64,000 nucleotides of DNA from Marinobacter persicus (lineage in GTDB: Bacteria; Pseudomonadota; Gammaproteobacteria; Pseudomonadales; Oleiphilaceae): the NCBI RefSeq assembly GCF_900114155.1, contig NZ_FOSC01000002.1:124001-188000 (forward strand), in the 5' to 3' direction. Under the pieces are notes generated by a model. That model was not told where the DNA came from. It worked only from the letters and a program-made list of their open reading frames with translations, and made no database searches. Of the stretch, positions 55,143 to 63,516 are shown piece by piece. Positions within the stretch are counted from its first letter, which is position 1; the number at the start of each line of letters is the position of its first letter. Both the position numbers and the translations under genes were made by a program.

Positions 55143-56120
55143 ATGAAGAAGCTTCTTCTGGCTGTTGCTGTGTCCTCTGTAGCGGCAGGTTCTGCCAACG
55201 CTGCAACCATTTACGAGAAAGACGGATTTACCTACAAGCTGAACGGCGATTTTCAGGTTCAGATGCGTCAGTCCATTGGCGAAGACGAGCGTGCTGAAGT
55301 CGAGTACGACGATCTGGAGCTGAAAAACTATGTGAGCTACGACCTGGGTAACGACCTGACAGCCTTTGGTCGCCTGGACTTCGGGTTCAAGGATGCCGCT
55401 GAAGACGATGAGAACGGCAGCAACCTGGAAGAAGCCTATGTAGGCCTGAAGTACGGCGTGGCTTCTTTCTCTTTCGGTAAGCAGAATTTTGCTTCCGATG
55501 AATTTGGCATCGAAGAAGCCTATGAAGTGGAAACCATTGATGAAGACCGTTTCGACGGCATCGGTACTGATGGTGATGACACTGTGCGTATCGACGTTGA
55601 ATTGGACAATGTCTATATCGCTGCCTCTCACGAAATGGATGCCCGTGACGACAACGATGGCATTGATGGTGAATTCTACGATCTGTTTGTTGGCACCGAA
55701 ATTGTTGGCCTGGAACTGGCCGCAGCTTATCAGCAGTACAACCCCGTTGACCTGGATGATTCCGTTGGAACCTACGGCATCAGTGCGGGCTACGACTTTG
55801 GCTTCATGAGCCTGGCAGCTGATTACAGCGTTTCTGACTGGAGCGACGACAACGGCTGGGTGAAAGAAGACACTACCCAGTACAACGTTGCTGCGGTGTT
55901 TGGTGTGGCCAGCACCACTGATGTTGCCGTTGGTATGGGTAACAAGGATTCTGATGTTGACGGTTATGAAGACGTCACTGAGTGGTACGCCAACGTTACC
56001 TACAAGTTCCCAGAGGCGAAGAACGTAAGTGTGTTCGCTGAGGTGGCTGACAGTGATGAAGAAGTAAACGGCGAAGAAGTCGACATGGGCTTCCTGGCCG
56101 GCCTGCGCGTGAAGTTCTAA
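55143..56120 (+). CDS. Outer-membrane porin (gram-negative porin family)
   Basis: 325 residues. A signal peptide MKKLLLAVAVSSVAAGSANA is followed by the typical TIYEKDGFTYKLNGDFQVQ strand and about sixteen amphipathic beta strands. The C-terminus ends in phenylalanine (GLRVKF), the signal for barrel insertion. The protein is strongly acidic, with many Asp and Glu in loops, which fits a marine salt-adapted organism and perhaps cation selectivity. Strong terminator follows. Confidence 0.9.
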   Translation: MKKLLLAVAVSSVAAGSANAATIYEKDGFTYKLNGDFQVQMRQSIGEDERAEVEYDDLELKNYVSYDLGNDLTAFGRLDFGFKDAAEDDENGSNLEEAYVGLKYGVASFSFGKQNFASDEFGIEEAYEVETIDEDRFDGIGTDGDDTVRIDVELDNVYIAASHEMDARDDNDGIDGEFYDLFVGTEIVGLELAAAYQQYNPVDLDDSVGTYGISAGYDFGFMSLAADYSVSDWSDDNGWVKEDTTQYNVAAVFGVASTTDVAVGMGNKDSDVDGYEDVTEWYANVTYKFPEAKNVSVFAEVADSDEEVNGEEVDMGFLAGLRVKF

Positions 56121-56168
56121 ACGCCAGCCGCCAACACAGCGCCCTTAAGGGCTGTGTCGGAAACCTAC

Positions 56169-56200
56169 AAAAAGGCCGGGCATTTTTGCCCGGCCTTTTT
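56169..56200. terminator. Bidirectional terminator between porin and dctM
   Basis: GGCCGGGC (56174-56181) and GCCCGGCC (56188-56195) form an 8-bp stem with an AT loop, with five A before and five T after, so it works on both strands for the convergent porin and TRAP genes. Confidence 0.9.
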
Positions 56201-56249
56201 GCGTTCCGCCGGCAAGATCCTGTCAGGAACCTTGCCGTGACCACCTGTG

Positions 56250-57548
56250 TCAGTAGGTGGCGCTCATACCAAACCACTCGGGGAAGATCACAATCATCGC
56301 CAACACCAGAATCTGGATCAGGATGAACGGCAGAATCCCCTTGTAGATGTCGGTGGTTCGCACCTCCGGTGGTGCCACCCCCTTGAGATAGAACAGCGAG
56401 AACCCGAAGGGTGGGGTCAGGAAGCTGGTCTGCAGGTTCATGGCAATCAGGATGGCAAACCAGAGCATGTTGATGCCCATGGCTTCAGCCACTGGTGCCA
56501 GGATCGGCACGATGATGAAGGAAATCTCCACAAAGTCGATGAAGAAACCCAGCACCAGAATCACCACCATGGCCAGGATGATAAAGCCCCATTGCTCGCC
56601 GGGCAGCATCAGCAGCCACTCTTCCAGCAGGTAATCGCCGCCGGTGTAGCTGAACACCATGGAAAAGGCCGTGGCGCCGATCAGGATGGCGAATACCATG
56701 GCGGTCACCTTGACCGTGTCCTTGCTGGCGTCCCACACCATTTTGAAGCTGAACTGGCGGTAGATGATCGCCAGCACCACCGCACCCACGCCGCCAAGCG
56801 CAGAAGATTCGGTGGGCGTGGCAATGCCGGTGAAGATGGAGCCCAGAACCACCACAATCAGCGCCAGTGGCGGAATAATGGCCAGCAGTGCATCGCGGAT
56901 TTCCTTGCCGCGACTTGCGTTTTCGTCTTCCTGGGGCATGGCCGGTGCCGTTTCCGGCTTGAACCGGGTCATGATCAGAATGTAGGCAATGTACAGACCG
57001 ATCAGCACCACGCCGGGCATCACCGCCGCCTTGAACAGATCACCGACGGGAAGGCCCAGTACATCACCCAGGATGATCAGGATGATGGATGGCGGCACGA
57101 TCTGCCCCAGAGTGCCGGAGGCACAGATGGTGCCGGTGGCCAGGCGCTTGTCGTATTTATGGGCAAGCATGACCGGCAGGGAGATCAGGCCCATGGCCAC
57201 CACGCTGGCCCCCACTACACCAGTGGAGGCGGCCAGCAGGGCACCAACAAGGATCGTGGAAATGGCCAGGCCACCGGGCAGGCCGCCAAACAGCCGGCCC
57301 ATGGAGGTCAGTAGTTGTTCGGCCAGCCGGGTGCGTTGCAGCACCACACCCATGAATATGAACAGTGGCACCGCCATCAATACGGTGTTCTGCATCACGC
57401 TCATAATGCGGTAGGGCATGAACGCAAACAGATCCATGCCCTCGGCGAAAATACCAAAAAACAGGGCGACGCCACCAAAGGTGAACGCCACCGGAAAACC
57501 GAACATCAGCATGACCAGGGCCACGCCGAACATAATCATGCCAATCAT
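56250..57548 (-). CDS. dctM: TRAP transporter large permease (DctM)
   Basis: 432 residues, about twelve transmembrane segments. Typical DctM blocks include ALLAASTGVVGASVVAMG, the TGTICASGTLGQIVPPS loop and the C-terminal LTPPFGFSLFYLKG. The subunit uses the sodium gradient to take up the solute delivered by the binding protein. Its ATG overlaps the stop of the small permease gene by four bases. Last gene of the transporter operon. Confidence 0.93.
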   Translation of the reverse strand: MIGMIMFGVALVMLMFGFPVAFTFGGVALFFGIFAEGMDLFAFMPYRIMSVMQNTVLMAVPLFIFMGVVLQRTRLAEQLLTSMGRLFGGLPGGLAISTILVGALLAASTGVVGASVVAMGLISLPVMLAHKYDKRLATGTICASGTLGQIVPPSIILIILGDVLGLPVGDLFKAAVMPGVVLIGLYIAYILIMTRFKPETAPAMPQEDENASRGKEIRDALLAIIPPLALIVVVLGSIFTGIATPTESSALGGVGAVVLAIIYRQFSFKMVWDASKDTVKVTAMVFAILIGATAFSMVFSYTGGDYLLEEWLLMLPGEQWGFIILAMVVILVLGFFIDFVEISFIIVPILAPVAEAMGINMLWFAILIAMNLQTSFLTPPFGFSLFYLKGVAPPEVRTTDIYKGILPFILIQILVLAMIVIFPEWFGMSATY

Positions 57549-58090
57549 GCCAGGCCTCCCGCGCTGTGTTCGCCTTCGTATTCCTTGTCACCGGCAATGA
57601 CCCGAATGGCATGGGTGACCATGTTGAGACCGGCGGTGGCGATAAAAATGGCCGAGAAGGGAATCACGGATTTGATAATCCACCGGTGTGGCAGCCCGCC
57701 CGGGTCACCACTGCCTTCGCCCATGTGGTAGGCGTCCACGGCAAAGCTGTAGCCGTAAAAGCCGATCAGGTAGGCAAAGGGAACCACGAAAAAGACCGCA
57801 CCCAGAATATTGACCCAGGCTTTGGTTTTGTTGCTCCAGCGGGTGTAGAACACGTCTACCCGCACATGGCCGTCCGTGCGCAGGGCGTAGGGGATGCCCA
57901 TCAGGAACACTACCGAATAAAGGTGCCATTCCATCTCTTGCATGCCGATGGAGACGTCGTTGAAGGCGTAACGCATCAACACGTCATAAAACACATTGGC
58001 TGCCATCAGGATCATGGCAACGCAGGCGATCCAGCCGCAGAATTTCGAGAGCCAGCCCAGGCCCTCATCCAGCTTGATTATCCAGCGCAT
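57545..58090 (-). CDS. dctQ: TRAP transporter small permease (DctQ)
   Basis: 181 residues with four hydrophobic segments (about 15-38, 52-74, 90-112 and 135-158) and the DctQ feature GHVRVDVFY after the second. It forms the membrane complex with DctM. GGAGGAAG precedes the ATG. A terminator lies upstream, between this gene and the binding-protein gene. Confidence 0.92.
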   Translation of the reverse strand: MRWIIKLDEGLGWLSKFCGWIACVAMILMAANVFYDVLMRYAFNDVSIGMQEMEWHLYSVVFLMGIPYALRTDGHVRVDVFYTRWSNKTKAWVNILGAVFFVVPFAYLIGFYGYSFAVDAYHMGEGSGDPGGLPHRWIIKSVIPFSAIFIATAGLNMVTHAIRVIAGDKEYEGEHSAGGLA

Positions 58091-58136
58091 TGAACGTCTT
58101 CCTCCGCCAGGCGGATTATTTGGGTGAATGGTGGAA

Positions 58137-58173
58137 CAAAAAAGCCGGGATCACTTCAAGAGCGATCCCGGCT
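58137..58173 (-). terminator. Terminator-like hairpin between dctP and dctQ
   Basis: AGCCGGGATC (58143-58152) pairs perfectly with GATCCCGGCT (58164-58173) and is followed on the minus strand by six T. It should stop part of the transcripts after dctP, giving more binding protein than membrane subunits. Confidence 0.8.
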
Positions 58174-58196
58174 CTGTTACTGCATGGCGGTCAAGT

Positions 58197-59273
58197 TTAC
58201 TCGACTTCGGCCATGGTGTTGAGATAGGCCCGCTCGGAAATATCCGTGTAAGCGCGGCTCTGCTCCAGGTACTTCAGCTGCGAATCGATAATTTTCGCTG
58301 CCATTTCGCTGCCTTCCGCCGCTTCGTCCAGCAGGCGTTCGTTGGCTTCGTACATGGCGTCGAACACTTCATCCGGGAACTGTTTGATCTGTACGTTCGG
58401 GTATTCTTCCTTGATGTTAGCCCAGGCTTCGGCGTTGGCGTGCTGTGAATGCACCAACATGTCGTAGGAAGCCGTGCGCATGGCCACACGCATGATTTCC
58501 TGCAGGTCCGCCGGCAGGCGTTCCCACACCCGCTTGTTGACCAGGAACTGAAGCTCGGTGGCCGGCTCGTGCCAGCCGGTGTAGTAGTAGTCAGCAATTT
58601 GCTGGAAGCCCAAACGCAGATCCAGTGCCGGGCCTACCCACTCAACCGCATCGATGGTGTTGCGCTCAAGCGCGGTGTACAGCTCGCCCGGGGCGATGTT
58701 GGTCGGGTTTACGCCCACTTCCGCGAAGACTTCGCCGGCGAAGCCCGGAATGCGCATTTTCAGGCCTTCCAGATCTTCCAGAGAGTTGATTTCGTCACGG
58801 AACCAGCCGCCCATCTGCACGCCGGTGTTACCGCCCGGGAAGGACAGCATGTTATGGGGCTCGTACACTTCCTGCATCAGCTCCATGCCGCCGCCGTGGT
58901 AGAACCAGGCGTACTGTTCCATGGCGTTCATGCCGAACGGCATGCTGGTGAAGAACAGGGTCTCGGGAACCTTGCCTTTCCAGTAATAGGAAGCGGAGTG
59001 GCCCATGTCGTACTGACCGGCCTTGACCATGTCGAACACACCCAGAGGTGCCTTGTGCTTGTTGGCGGAATCAATGCGGATGCGCAGCCGGCCGTCAGAC
59101 ATTTTCTCTACGGTTTCTGCGAAGCGTTTGGTGGTATCGCCGAAAATGGGGAAGTTGGGGCCCCAGGTTTCTGCCAGCCGGAGAGTGAACCGGTCCTGGG
59201 CCAGTGCCTGGGTCGCGCTAAAGGTGGTTGCTACGGCGAGTACTGCCGCGGAAAGAACAGAACGGAGTTTCAT
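58197..59273 (-). CDS. dctP: TRAP transporter substrate-binding protein (TakP-like DctP)
   Basis: 358 residues with a signal peptide ending ALA-QD (about 26). The solute-binding arginine is in LKMRIPGFAGEVF, and the segment AVEWVGPALDLRLGF followed by TGWHEPATELQF is close to TakP, which binds alpha-keto acids such as pyruvate. That substrate is a good guess, not proven. The frame extends 23 codons upstream without support. A strong hairpin separates it from dctQ and dctM. Confidence 0.9.
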   Translation of the reverse strand: MKLRSVLSAAVLAVATTFSATQALAQDRFTLRLAETWGPNFPIFGDTTKRFAETVEKMSDGRLRIRIDSANKHKAPLGVFDMVKAGQYDMGHSASYYWKGKVPETLFFTSMPFGMNAMEQYAWFYHGGGMELMQEVYEPHNMLSFPGGNTGVQMGGWFRDEINSLEDLEGLKMRIPGFAGEVFAEVGVNPTNIAPGELYTALERNTIDAVEWVGPALDLRLGFQQIADYYYTGWHEPATELQFLVNKRVWERLPADLQEIMRVAMRTASYDMLVHSQHANAEAWANIKEEYPNVQIKQFPDEVFDAMYEANERLLDEAAEGSEMAAKIIDSQLKYLEQSRAYTDISERAYLNTMAEVE

Positions 59274-59377
59274 TGTTCTTGTGCCCTCATTGTCGTTGTT
59301 GTTGTCGGTGTGGCCACGCCTGGATGCGCGCCGCACCGTCATTCATGGTTGAGAATAGCAACTACCCGGGCGATATG

Positions 59378-59836
59378 CTACAAATCGCCCATGCGACCGA
59401 TCTGGCCGGCCATGCGCATGGCTTCGTGCTCCTCCAGGGATTTGAGATCTTCCAGCAGTTCTTTCGCCTCACGGATTTCCGCCTTGCCGATCAAACCGTC
59501 GTACAACTCCATCACCTGATCGTGGAAATCAAAAATTTCTCTGGCGATATCGTCGAAGGACATGTCGTTGTAGCGCAGATCACACATCCGGTTCTTCTCG
59601 ATGGGTTTGTGCACGCCATAGTCGTAAAGCCGGGTTTGCATGGCTTTTGGGTCGGCCTGGCGTTCGTATTCTGCAACGGCCTTTTCGAGAAGGCTTTCGT
59701 GGGTGCTGATGTAATCGAGCAGGGCACTGGCACGTTCGTCCCTGTGCAGGGCTGCGGATTCTTTCATGCACCGGGCCAGGTACTCGTGCAGTTGGCGGGT
59801 CCATTCAATCAGATCGGCAAAGGTTTTGATTTCCAT
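59378..59836 (-). CDS. Conserved helical protein of unknown function
   Basis: 152 residues with a GGAGG site ten bases before the ATG. Almost entirely alpha-helical and acidic; the spacing of His and Glu residues (IEWTRQLHEYLARC, ALLDYISTHESLLEKAV, EIFDFHDQVMELYD) suggests a small helical bundle of ferritin-like or regulatory type. I do not recognise a family with known function. Alone between dctP and the divergent motA gene. Confidence 0.7.
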   Translation of the reverse strand: MEIKTFADLIEWTRQLHEYLARCMKESAALHRDERASALLDYISTHESLLEKAVAEYERQADPKAMQTRLYDYGVHKPIEKNRMCDLRYNDMSFDDIAREIFDFHDQVMELYDGLIGKAEIREAKELLEDLKSLEEHEAMRMAGQIGRMGDL

Positions 59837-59922
59837 AGAGTTGCACCTCCGGTCACAATGGCAATTGTATTTTTTCTTCTATCATAACAGTCTAGTCTGA
59901 CTGTTGTTCCATGGAGTAATAA

Positions 59923-60789
59923 ATGAACCCGTCCACGCTTATCGGTATGGTAGCCGGCCTGGCTGTTCTGGCCAGTGTGTTGTTCTGGTCAGCCGAGGAC
60001 CCGGCGTTGTTCATCAATCTGCCTGGCGTGGCGATTGTCGTGGGCGGCACCCTGGCCGCCACTTTTATCTCCTTCCCCCTACGTGAGGTACTGCGGGTAT
60101 TCCGTCTGTTCGGCACTGTGGTTCGCAATGAAAAGCTCTACACCGAGCGCGACATTGAAGAACTGGTTCGTATTTCCCGGCTCTGGATCGATGGCGATCT
60201 GGCGGCGGTGGAGCGGGCGCTGGAAACCGTGCGCAACCCGTTTTTGCGCTCCGGCGTTCAGCTGGTGATCGAGTTGAACCCGGAAGACGACATTATGGAT
60301 TTCATGGAATGGCGCATTGCCCGTTTGCGTGCCCGGGAGCATGCCGAAGCCCAGCTGTTCCGAGTGATGGCCAGTTTTGCCCCGGCCTTCGGCATGATCG
60401 GCACCCTGGTGGGGCTGATCAACATGATGTTTCTGCTTGATGGCGGCAGCATGGCGGTGATCGGTCAGCAGCTGGCGGTGGCACTGATGACCACCTTCTA
60501 TGGCATTCTGCTGGCTAACCTGATTTTCCGGCCGGTGGCGGTGAAGCTGGAGCGGCGCACCGAGCAGCGCATTATTCTCATGCGCATGGTGATGCAGGGT
60601 ATCTCCATGATGTGCAAAAAACGCAGTCCTTCGCTCATGCGCGAGACCCTGAAATCCTTTGTCGCCAGCTATGACGATGAAATCCGCGATCTTCGGCCGC
60701 CGGTTAACAACGGTCGTCAAACCGCCCCGGAAGCCCGCGACGGCCGTGCCACCCCGGGTAAGGCAAAGGAAGGCGTGCGTAATGTCTGA
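59923..60789 (+). CDS. motA: Flagellar motor stator protein MotA (PomA-like)
   Basis: 288 residues. Two N-terminal and two internal transmembrane segments; the conserved proline block reads FAPAFGMIGTLVGLINMM and the last segment VALMTTFYGILLANLIFRP, closer to PomA than to E. coli MotA. The cytoplasmic loop (about 70-145) carries the charged residues that touch the rotor. MotA and MotB form the ion channel that drives the flagellum; similarity to PomA suggests sodium, inferred only. It overlaps motB by eight bases. Confidence 0.88.
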   Translation: MNPSTLIGMVAGLAVLASVLFWSAEDPALFINLPGVAIVVGGTLAATFISFPLREVLRVFRLFGTVVRNEKLYTERDIEELVRISRLWIDGDLAAVERALETVRNPFLRSGVQLVIELNPEDDIMDFMEWRIARLRAREHAEAQLFRVMASFAPAFGMIGTLVGLINMMFLLDGGSMAVIGQQLAVALMTTFYGILLANLIFRPVAVKLERRTEQRIILMRMVMQGISMMCKKRSPSLMRETLKSFVASYDDEIRDLRPPVNNGRQTAPEARDGRATPGKAKEGVRNV

Positions 60790-61543
60790 TCTGGAACGTT
60801 CAGCCTTGCGGGCTGCCCGGCGTTCGGGGCATCTGGGTGCGCCGGAATCCGCTGACAGTCAGGAAGACGGCTGGCTGATCACCTACCTGGATGTGATTAC
60901 CCTGCTGCTGGTGATGTTCGTGGTAATGCTGGCGTTGTCCGGCGGGCCGTCCGGCATGCCAGGCACTGACGAGATCGTGGAAACCAAAACCTCGCCGCCG
61001 GTCGTCGCCACCGATGAGGACAGGCTGGCCGAGCCGAAAGTAGAGACTGACAAAGACCCGGCAGCCGAGCCTCAGGCTGACCCGGCGGCGGCCTTTGCCG
61101 AACAGGCCTCGCAGTTCTTGCGGGAAGCGGGACTGAGCGGACAGGTGGATGTGGTGCGCCAGGATGGCGGCGTTAGCCTGCGTATTGGCAGCGAGGTCCT
61201 GTTCGCTTCCGGCACTGCCGAGCTGTCCAATGACGGCATGAGGCAATTGGAACAACTCACCCCTTTACTGGCGCAGACTGATTACCGGCTGGAGGTGGCC
61301 GGGCACACCGATAACCGGCCGATTCGCAGTGAGCGTTACCCCTCCAACTGGGAATTGTCCTCCGCCCGGGCAGCCAGCGTGGTGCGGCTGTTTCTGGCCG
61401 AGGGTATCGCCGCCAATCGGATGCGGGCCAGCGGTTATGCCGATACAAAGCCCGTGGCCCGTAACGACACCGAACGGGGCCGCGAGCGGAACCGGCGGGT
61501 GGAACTTGTTCTGCGCCCGGGCGTCAACAATACTGAATCCTGA
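60782..61543 (+). CDS. motB: Flagellar motor protein MotB (OmpA domain)
   Basis: 253 residues from the ATG overlapping motA. One transmembrane segment (about 32-53) holds the essential ion-binding Asp37 in WLITYLDVITLLLVMF. A linker rich in Glu, Pro and Ala follows, then a periplasmic OmpA-type peptidoglycan-binding domain (about 130-250) with VAGHTDNRPI and ERNRRVELVL. It anchors the stator to the wall. An unusually long acidic linker (about 60-100) may reflect salt adaptation. Confidence 0.88.
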   Translation: MSDLERSALRAARRSGHLGAPESADSQEDGWLITYLDVITLLLVMFVVMLALSGGPSGMPGTDEIVETKTSPPVVATDEDRLAEPKVETDKDPAAEPQADPAAAFAEQASQFLREAGLSGQVDVVRQDGGVSLRIGSEVLFASGTAELSNDGMRQLEQLTPLLAQTDYRLEVAGHTDNRPIRSERYPSNWELSSARAASVVRLFLAEGIAANRMRASGYADTKPVARNDTERGRERNRRVELVLRPGVNNTES

Positions 61544-61619
61544 AGCCATGCCCCAGGAGGCTGCAGCTCCCGTGAGCAGGGATCAGCGGGGCAAAGGCCA
61601 GAAAACAGAGAGCATAGCC

Positions 61620-62687
61620 ATGACCGTGTCACTGGGTATTATCGAAGGATTTTACGGGCCGCTGTGGAGCTGGCCGGAGCGCCGTCGGCTGCTTGAAACC
61701 CTGGCACCGCACGGCTACGGATTTTACCTGTATGCCCCGAAAGCCGACGCCTTCCTGCGCCGCCGCTGGCAGGACCCGCACCCCGAAGAGCAGGCTCGGG
61801 AACTGGCGGATTTCGCCCGCTTCTGTCGCAAGCAGGGCGTGCGCTTTGGCGTTGGTCTGAGCCCCTACGAAATATTCAACGACTTCGACCAAACCGCCCA
61901 GTCGCATCTGGCCGCCAAACTGCGAGCCCTGGAAAAGCTGGGTCTGGATGAACTGGCCATCCTGTTTGACGACATGCGCTCCGACCATCCGGACCTTGCC
62001 CGTCAGCAAGCGGATATTATGCACTGGGTGCGCGATCACACGGCCATCCAGCGCCTGAGTGTCTGTCCCAGCTATTATTCGGACGATCCGGTGTTGGACC
62101 GGGTGTTCGGTGAGCGACCGGCCGGGTATCTGGAAACGCTGGGCCAGGAGCTGGACCCGGCCATTCAGGTGTTCTGGACCGGCGAGGAAGTGTGTTCCCG
62201 GGAAATCTCACCGGGGCATCTGAAACGGGTAGGCAAGTTGCTGGGACGCAAACCGCTGCTTTGGGACAATTACCCGGTGAACGACGGCGATCGCATGTCT
62301 CAGCATTTACACTTGCGCGCTTTCACTGGCCGCGCGGCTGCTAATGCCGCCTGGCTGGCCGGCCACGCCATCAACCCGGCGTTGCAGCCTACTTTGACTG
62401 CCATTCCCGCGTTAACCCTGGCGGAAAGCTACCGGCTGGGGCCGGATTACCAGTATGGCCAGGCGTTCGTGCACGCTGCCCGGGAAGTGCTGGGCAAGGA
62501 ACTGGGCTCGCAGGTACGGAATGACCTGCTGGTGCTGCAGGATGCAGGGCTGGGGCGCCTGAGTGACGAACGCAGGCAGGCGCTTATACATACCTATGAT
62601 GCGTTCGATCACCCGGCGGCCAGCGAAATCATGCGCTGGCTGTCGGGCGAGTATCAGGTAACCGACGAAATGGTGGAAACCCAGTAA
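61620..62687 (+). CDS. GH84-type beta-N-acetylglucosaminidase
   Basis: 355 residues. It starts SLGIIEGFYGPLWSW, the GH84 signature, and the catalytic aspartate pair is Asp117-Asp118 in ELAILFDDMRSD; LLWDNYPVNDG is another family block. GH84 enzymes remove N-acetylglucosamine by substrate-assisted catalysis, including O-GlcNAc on proteins. There is no signal peptide, so it should act in the cytoplasm. An earlier ATG at 61548 is possible, but the domain begins right at 61620. It follows motB by 76 bases. Confidence 0.85.
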   Translation: MTVSLGIIEGFYGPLWSWPERRRLLETLAPHGYGFYLYAPKADAFLRRRWQDPHPEEQARELADFARFCRKQGVRFGVGLSPYEIFNDFDQTAQSHLAAKLRALEKLGLDELAILFDDMRSDHPDLARQQADIMHWVRDHTAIQRLSVCPSYYSDDPVLDRVFGERPAGYLETLGQELDPAIQVFWTGEEVCSREISPGHLKRVGKLLGRKPLLWDNYPVNDGDRMSQHLHLRAFTGRAAANAAWLAGHAINPALQPTLTAIPALTLAESYRLGPDYQYGQAFVHAAREVLGKELGSQVRNDLLVLQDAGLGRLSDERRQALIHTYDAFDHPAASEIMRWLSGEYQVTDEMVETQ

Positions 62688-62702
62688 CCGGCGATAGCCC
62701 GG

Positions 62703-63413
62703 TTACTCCAGGTAGTAGTCGAAAGTGGACACCACCCGCACGGTTTTGATCGGCTGTTGCGGCTCGGAAATGCCGGGAGCCTGATCCCTGGCGAGAATCT
62801 GGAACACCCCCTGGTTGGCCCGGCGCAGACCGCCGAGGCGGGCATCGGCGTCGTTTGCGAACTGGCTGGCCGCTTCCCGCGCAGCGGAAGTGGCCTCGGA
62901 GATCATCTCCGGTTTGATGTCGTTCAGGCGATTGAACAGGTAGGTGGGGCCGCTTGGGCCGTAATCCGACGACAGGACCACGCCTGAATCCACCAGTTCG
63001 CTGACATTCTGCGCGGCCTGGCGGACCTTCTGGATGTTATTGCTACGTACCATCAGGGTCTGGTTGATGATGAACTTCTGCGGATTGTTATTGCCTCCGT
63101 AGGCGTTGGCCCGGGTGTCGGTGACATCCAGGCGCTGCAGCTCAACGGCTGAGGTGTCGATAGCCTGCAGTTTCAGGAAGGCGAGAATGGCTTCGCGGCT
63201 GATCCTCGCTTTTTCCTGGGCCTGTTCCAGGGTATCGCCGGTGGCAACGAAGCGCAGGGGCCAGAGTGCCAGATCAGCTTCCACCTCTCTTTCCGCAACG
63301 CCTTTGACGGTCACGTAGCGGTCACCGGTGCGCAGGTCGGTCAGGCCTGCGCTGAGCAAAAAGGCAGCAATAATGGCGCTGGCGCCGAGAATAAGGGCAG
63401 AGACAATTTTCAT
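62703..63413 (-). CDS. SIMPL domain (DUF541) protein
   Basis: 236 residues with an N-terminal hydrophobic segment (about 4-25) acting as anchor or signal. The rest matches SIMPL proteins: VKGVAEREVEADLALWPL, the QIDTSAVELQRLDVTD-like region, INQTLMVRSNNIQKVRQ and the C-terminal VRVVSTFDYYLE. These are periplasmic proteins of uncertain role, sometimes oxidative-stress related. AAGGAGTG precedes the ATG. It converges on the GH84 gene with a 15-base gap and is divergent from the macro-domain gene. Confidence 0.85.
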   Translation of the reverse strand: MKIVSALILGASAIIAAFLLSAGLTDLRTGDRYVTVKGVAEREVEADLALWPLRFVATGDTLEQAQEKARISREAILAFLKLQAIDTSAVELQRLDVTDTRANAYGGNNNPQKFIINQTLMVRSNNIQKVRQAAQNVSELVDSGVVLSSDYGPSGPTYLFNRLNDIKPEMISEATSAAREAASQFANDADARLGGLRRANQGVFQILARDQAPGISEPQQPIKTVRVVSTFDYYLE

Positions 63414-63516
63414 GGTTCACTCCTTGAGCCGGACCGGCCAACAGAGTCCGGGCGGGCTGCTATCCTGATGTACGGAAAGAGTACCGTTAAGCCGGCGTAT
63501 GGAAAAGGGGAAAAGC

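Noticed and set aside
56247-57314. 355-codon open frame on the plus strand
   Set aside because: Antisense of dctM; extremely His/Gln/Gly-rich without domain features.
59368-59390. GGGCGAT-N9-ATCGCCC hairpin at the end of the 152-residue gene
   Set aside because: It overlaps the stop codon and has no T run, so it is not called as a terminator.
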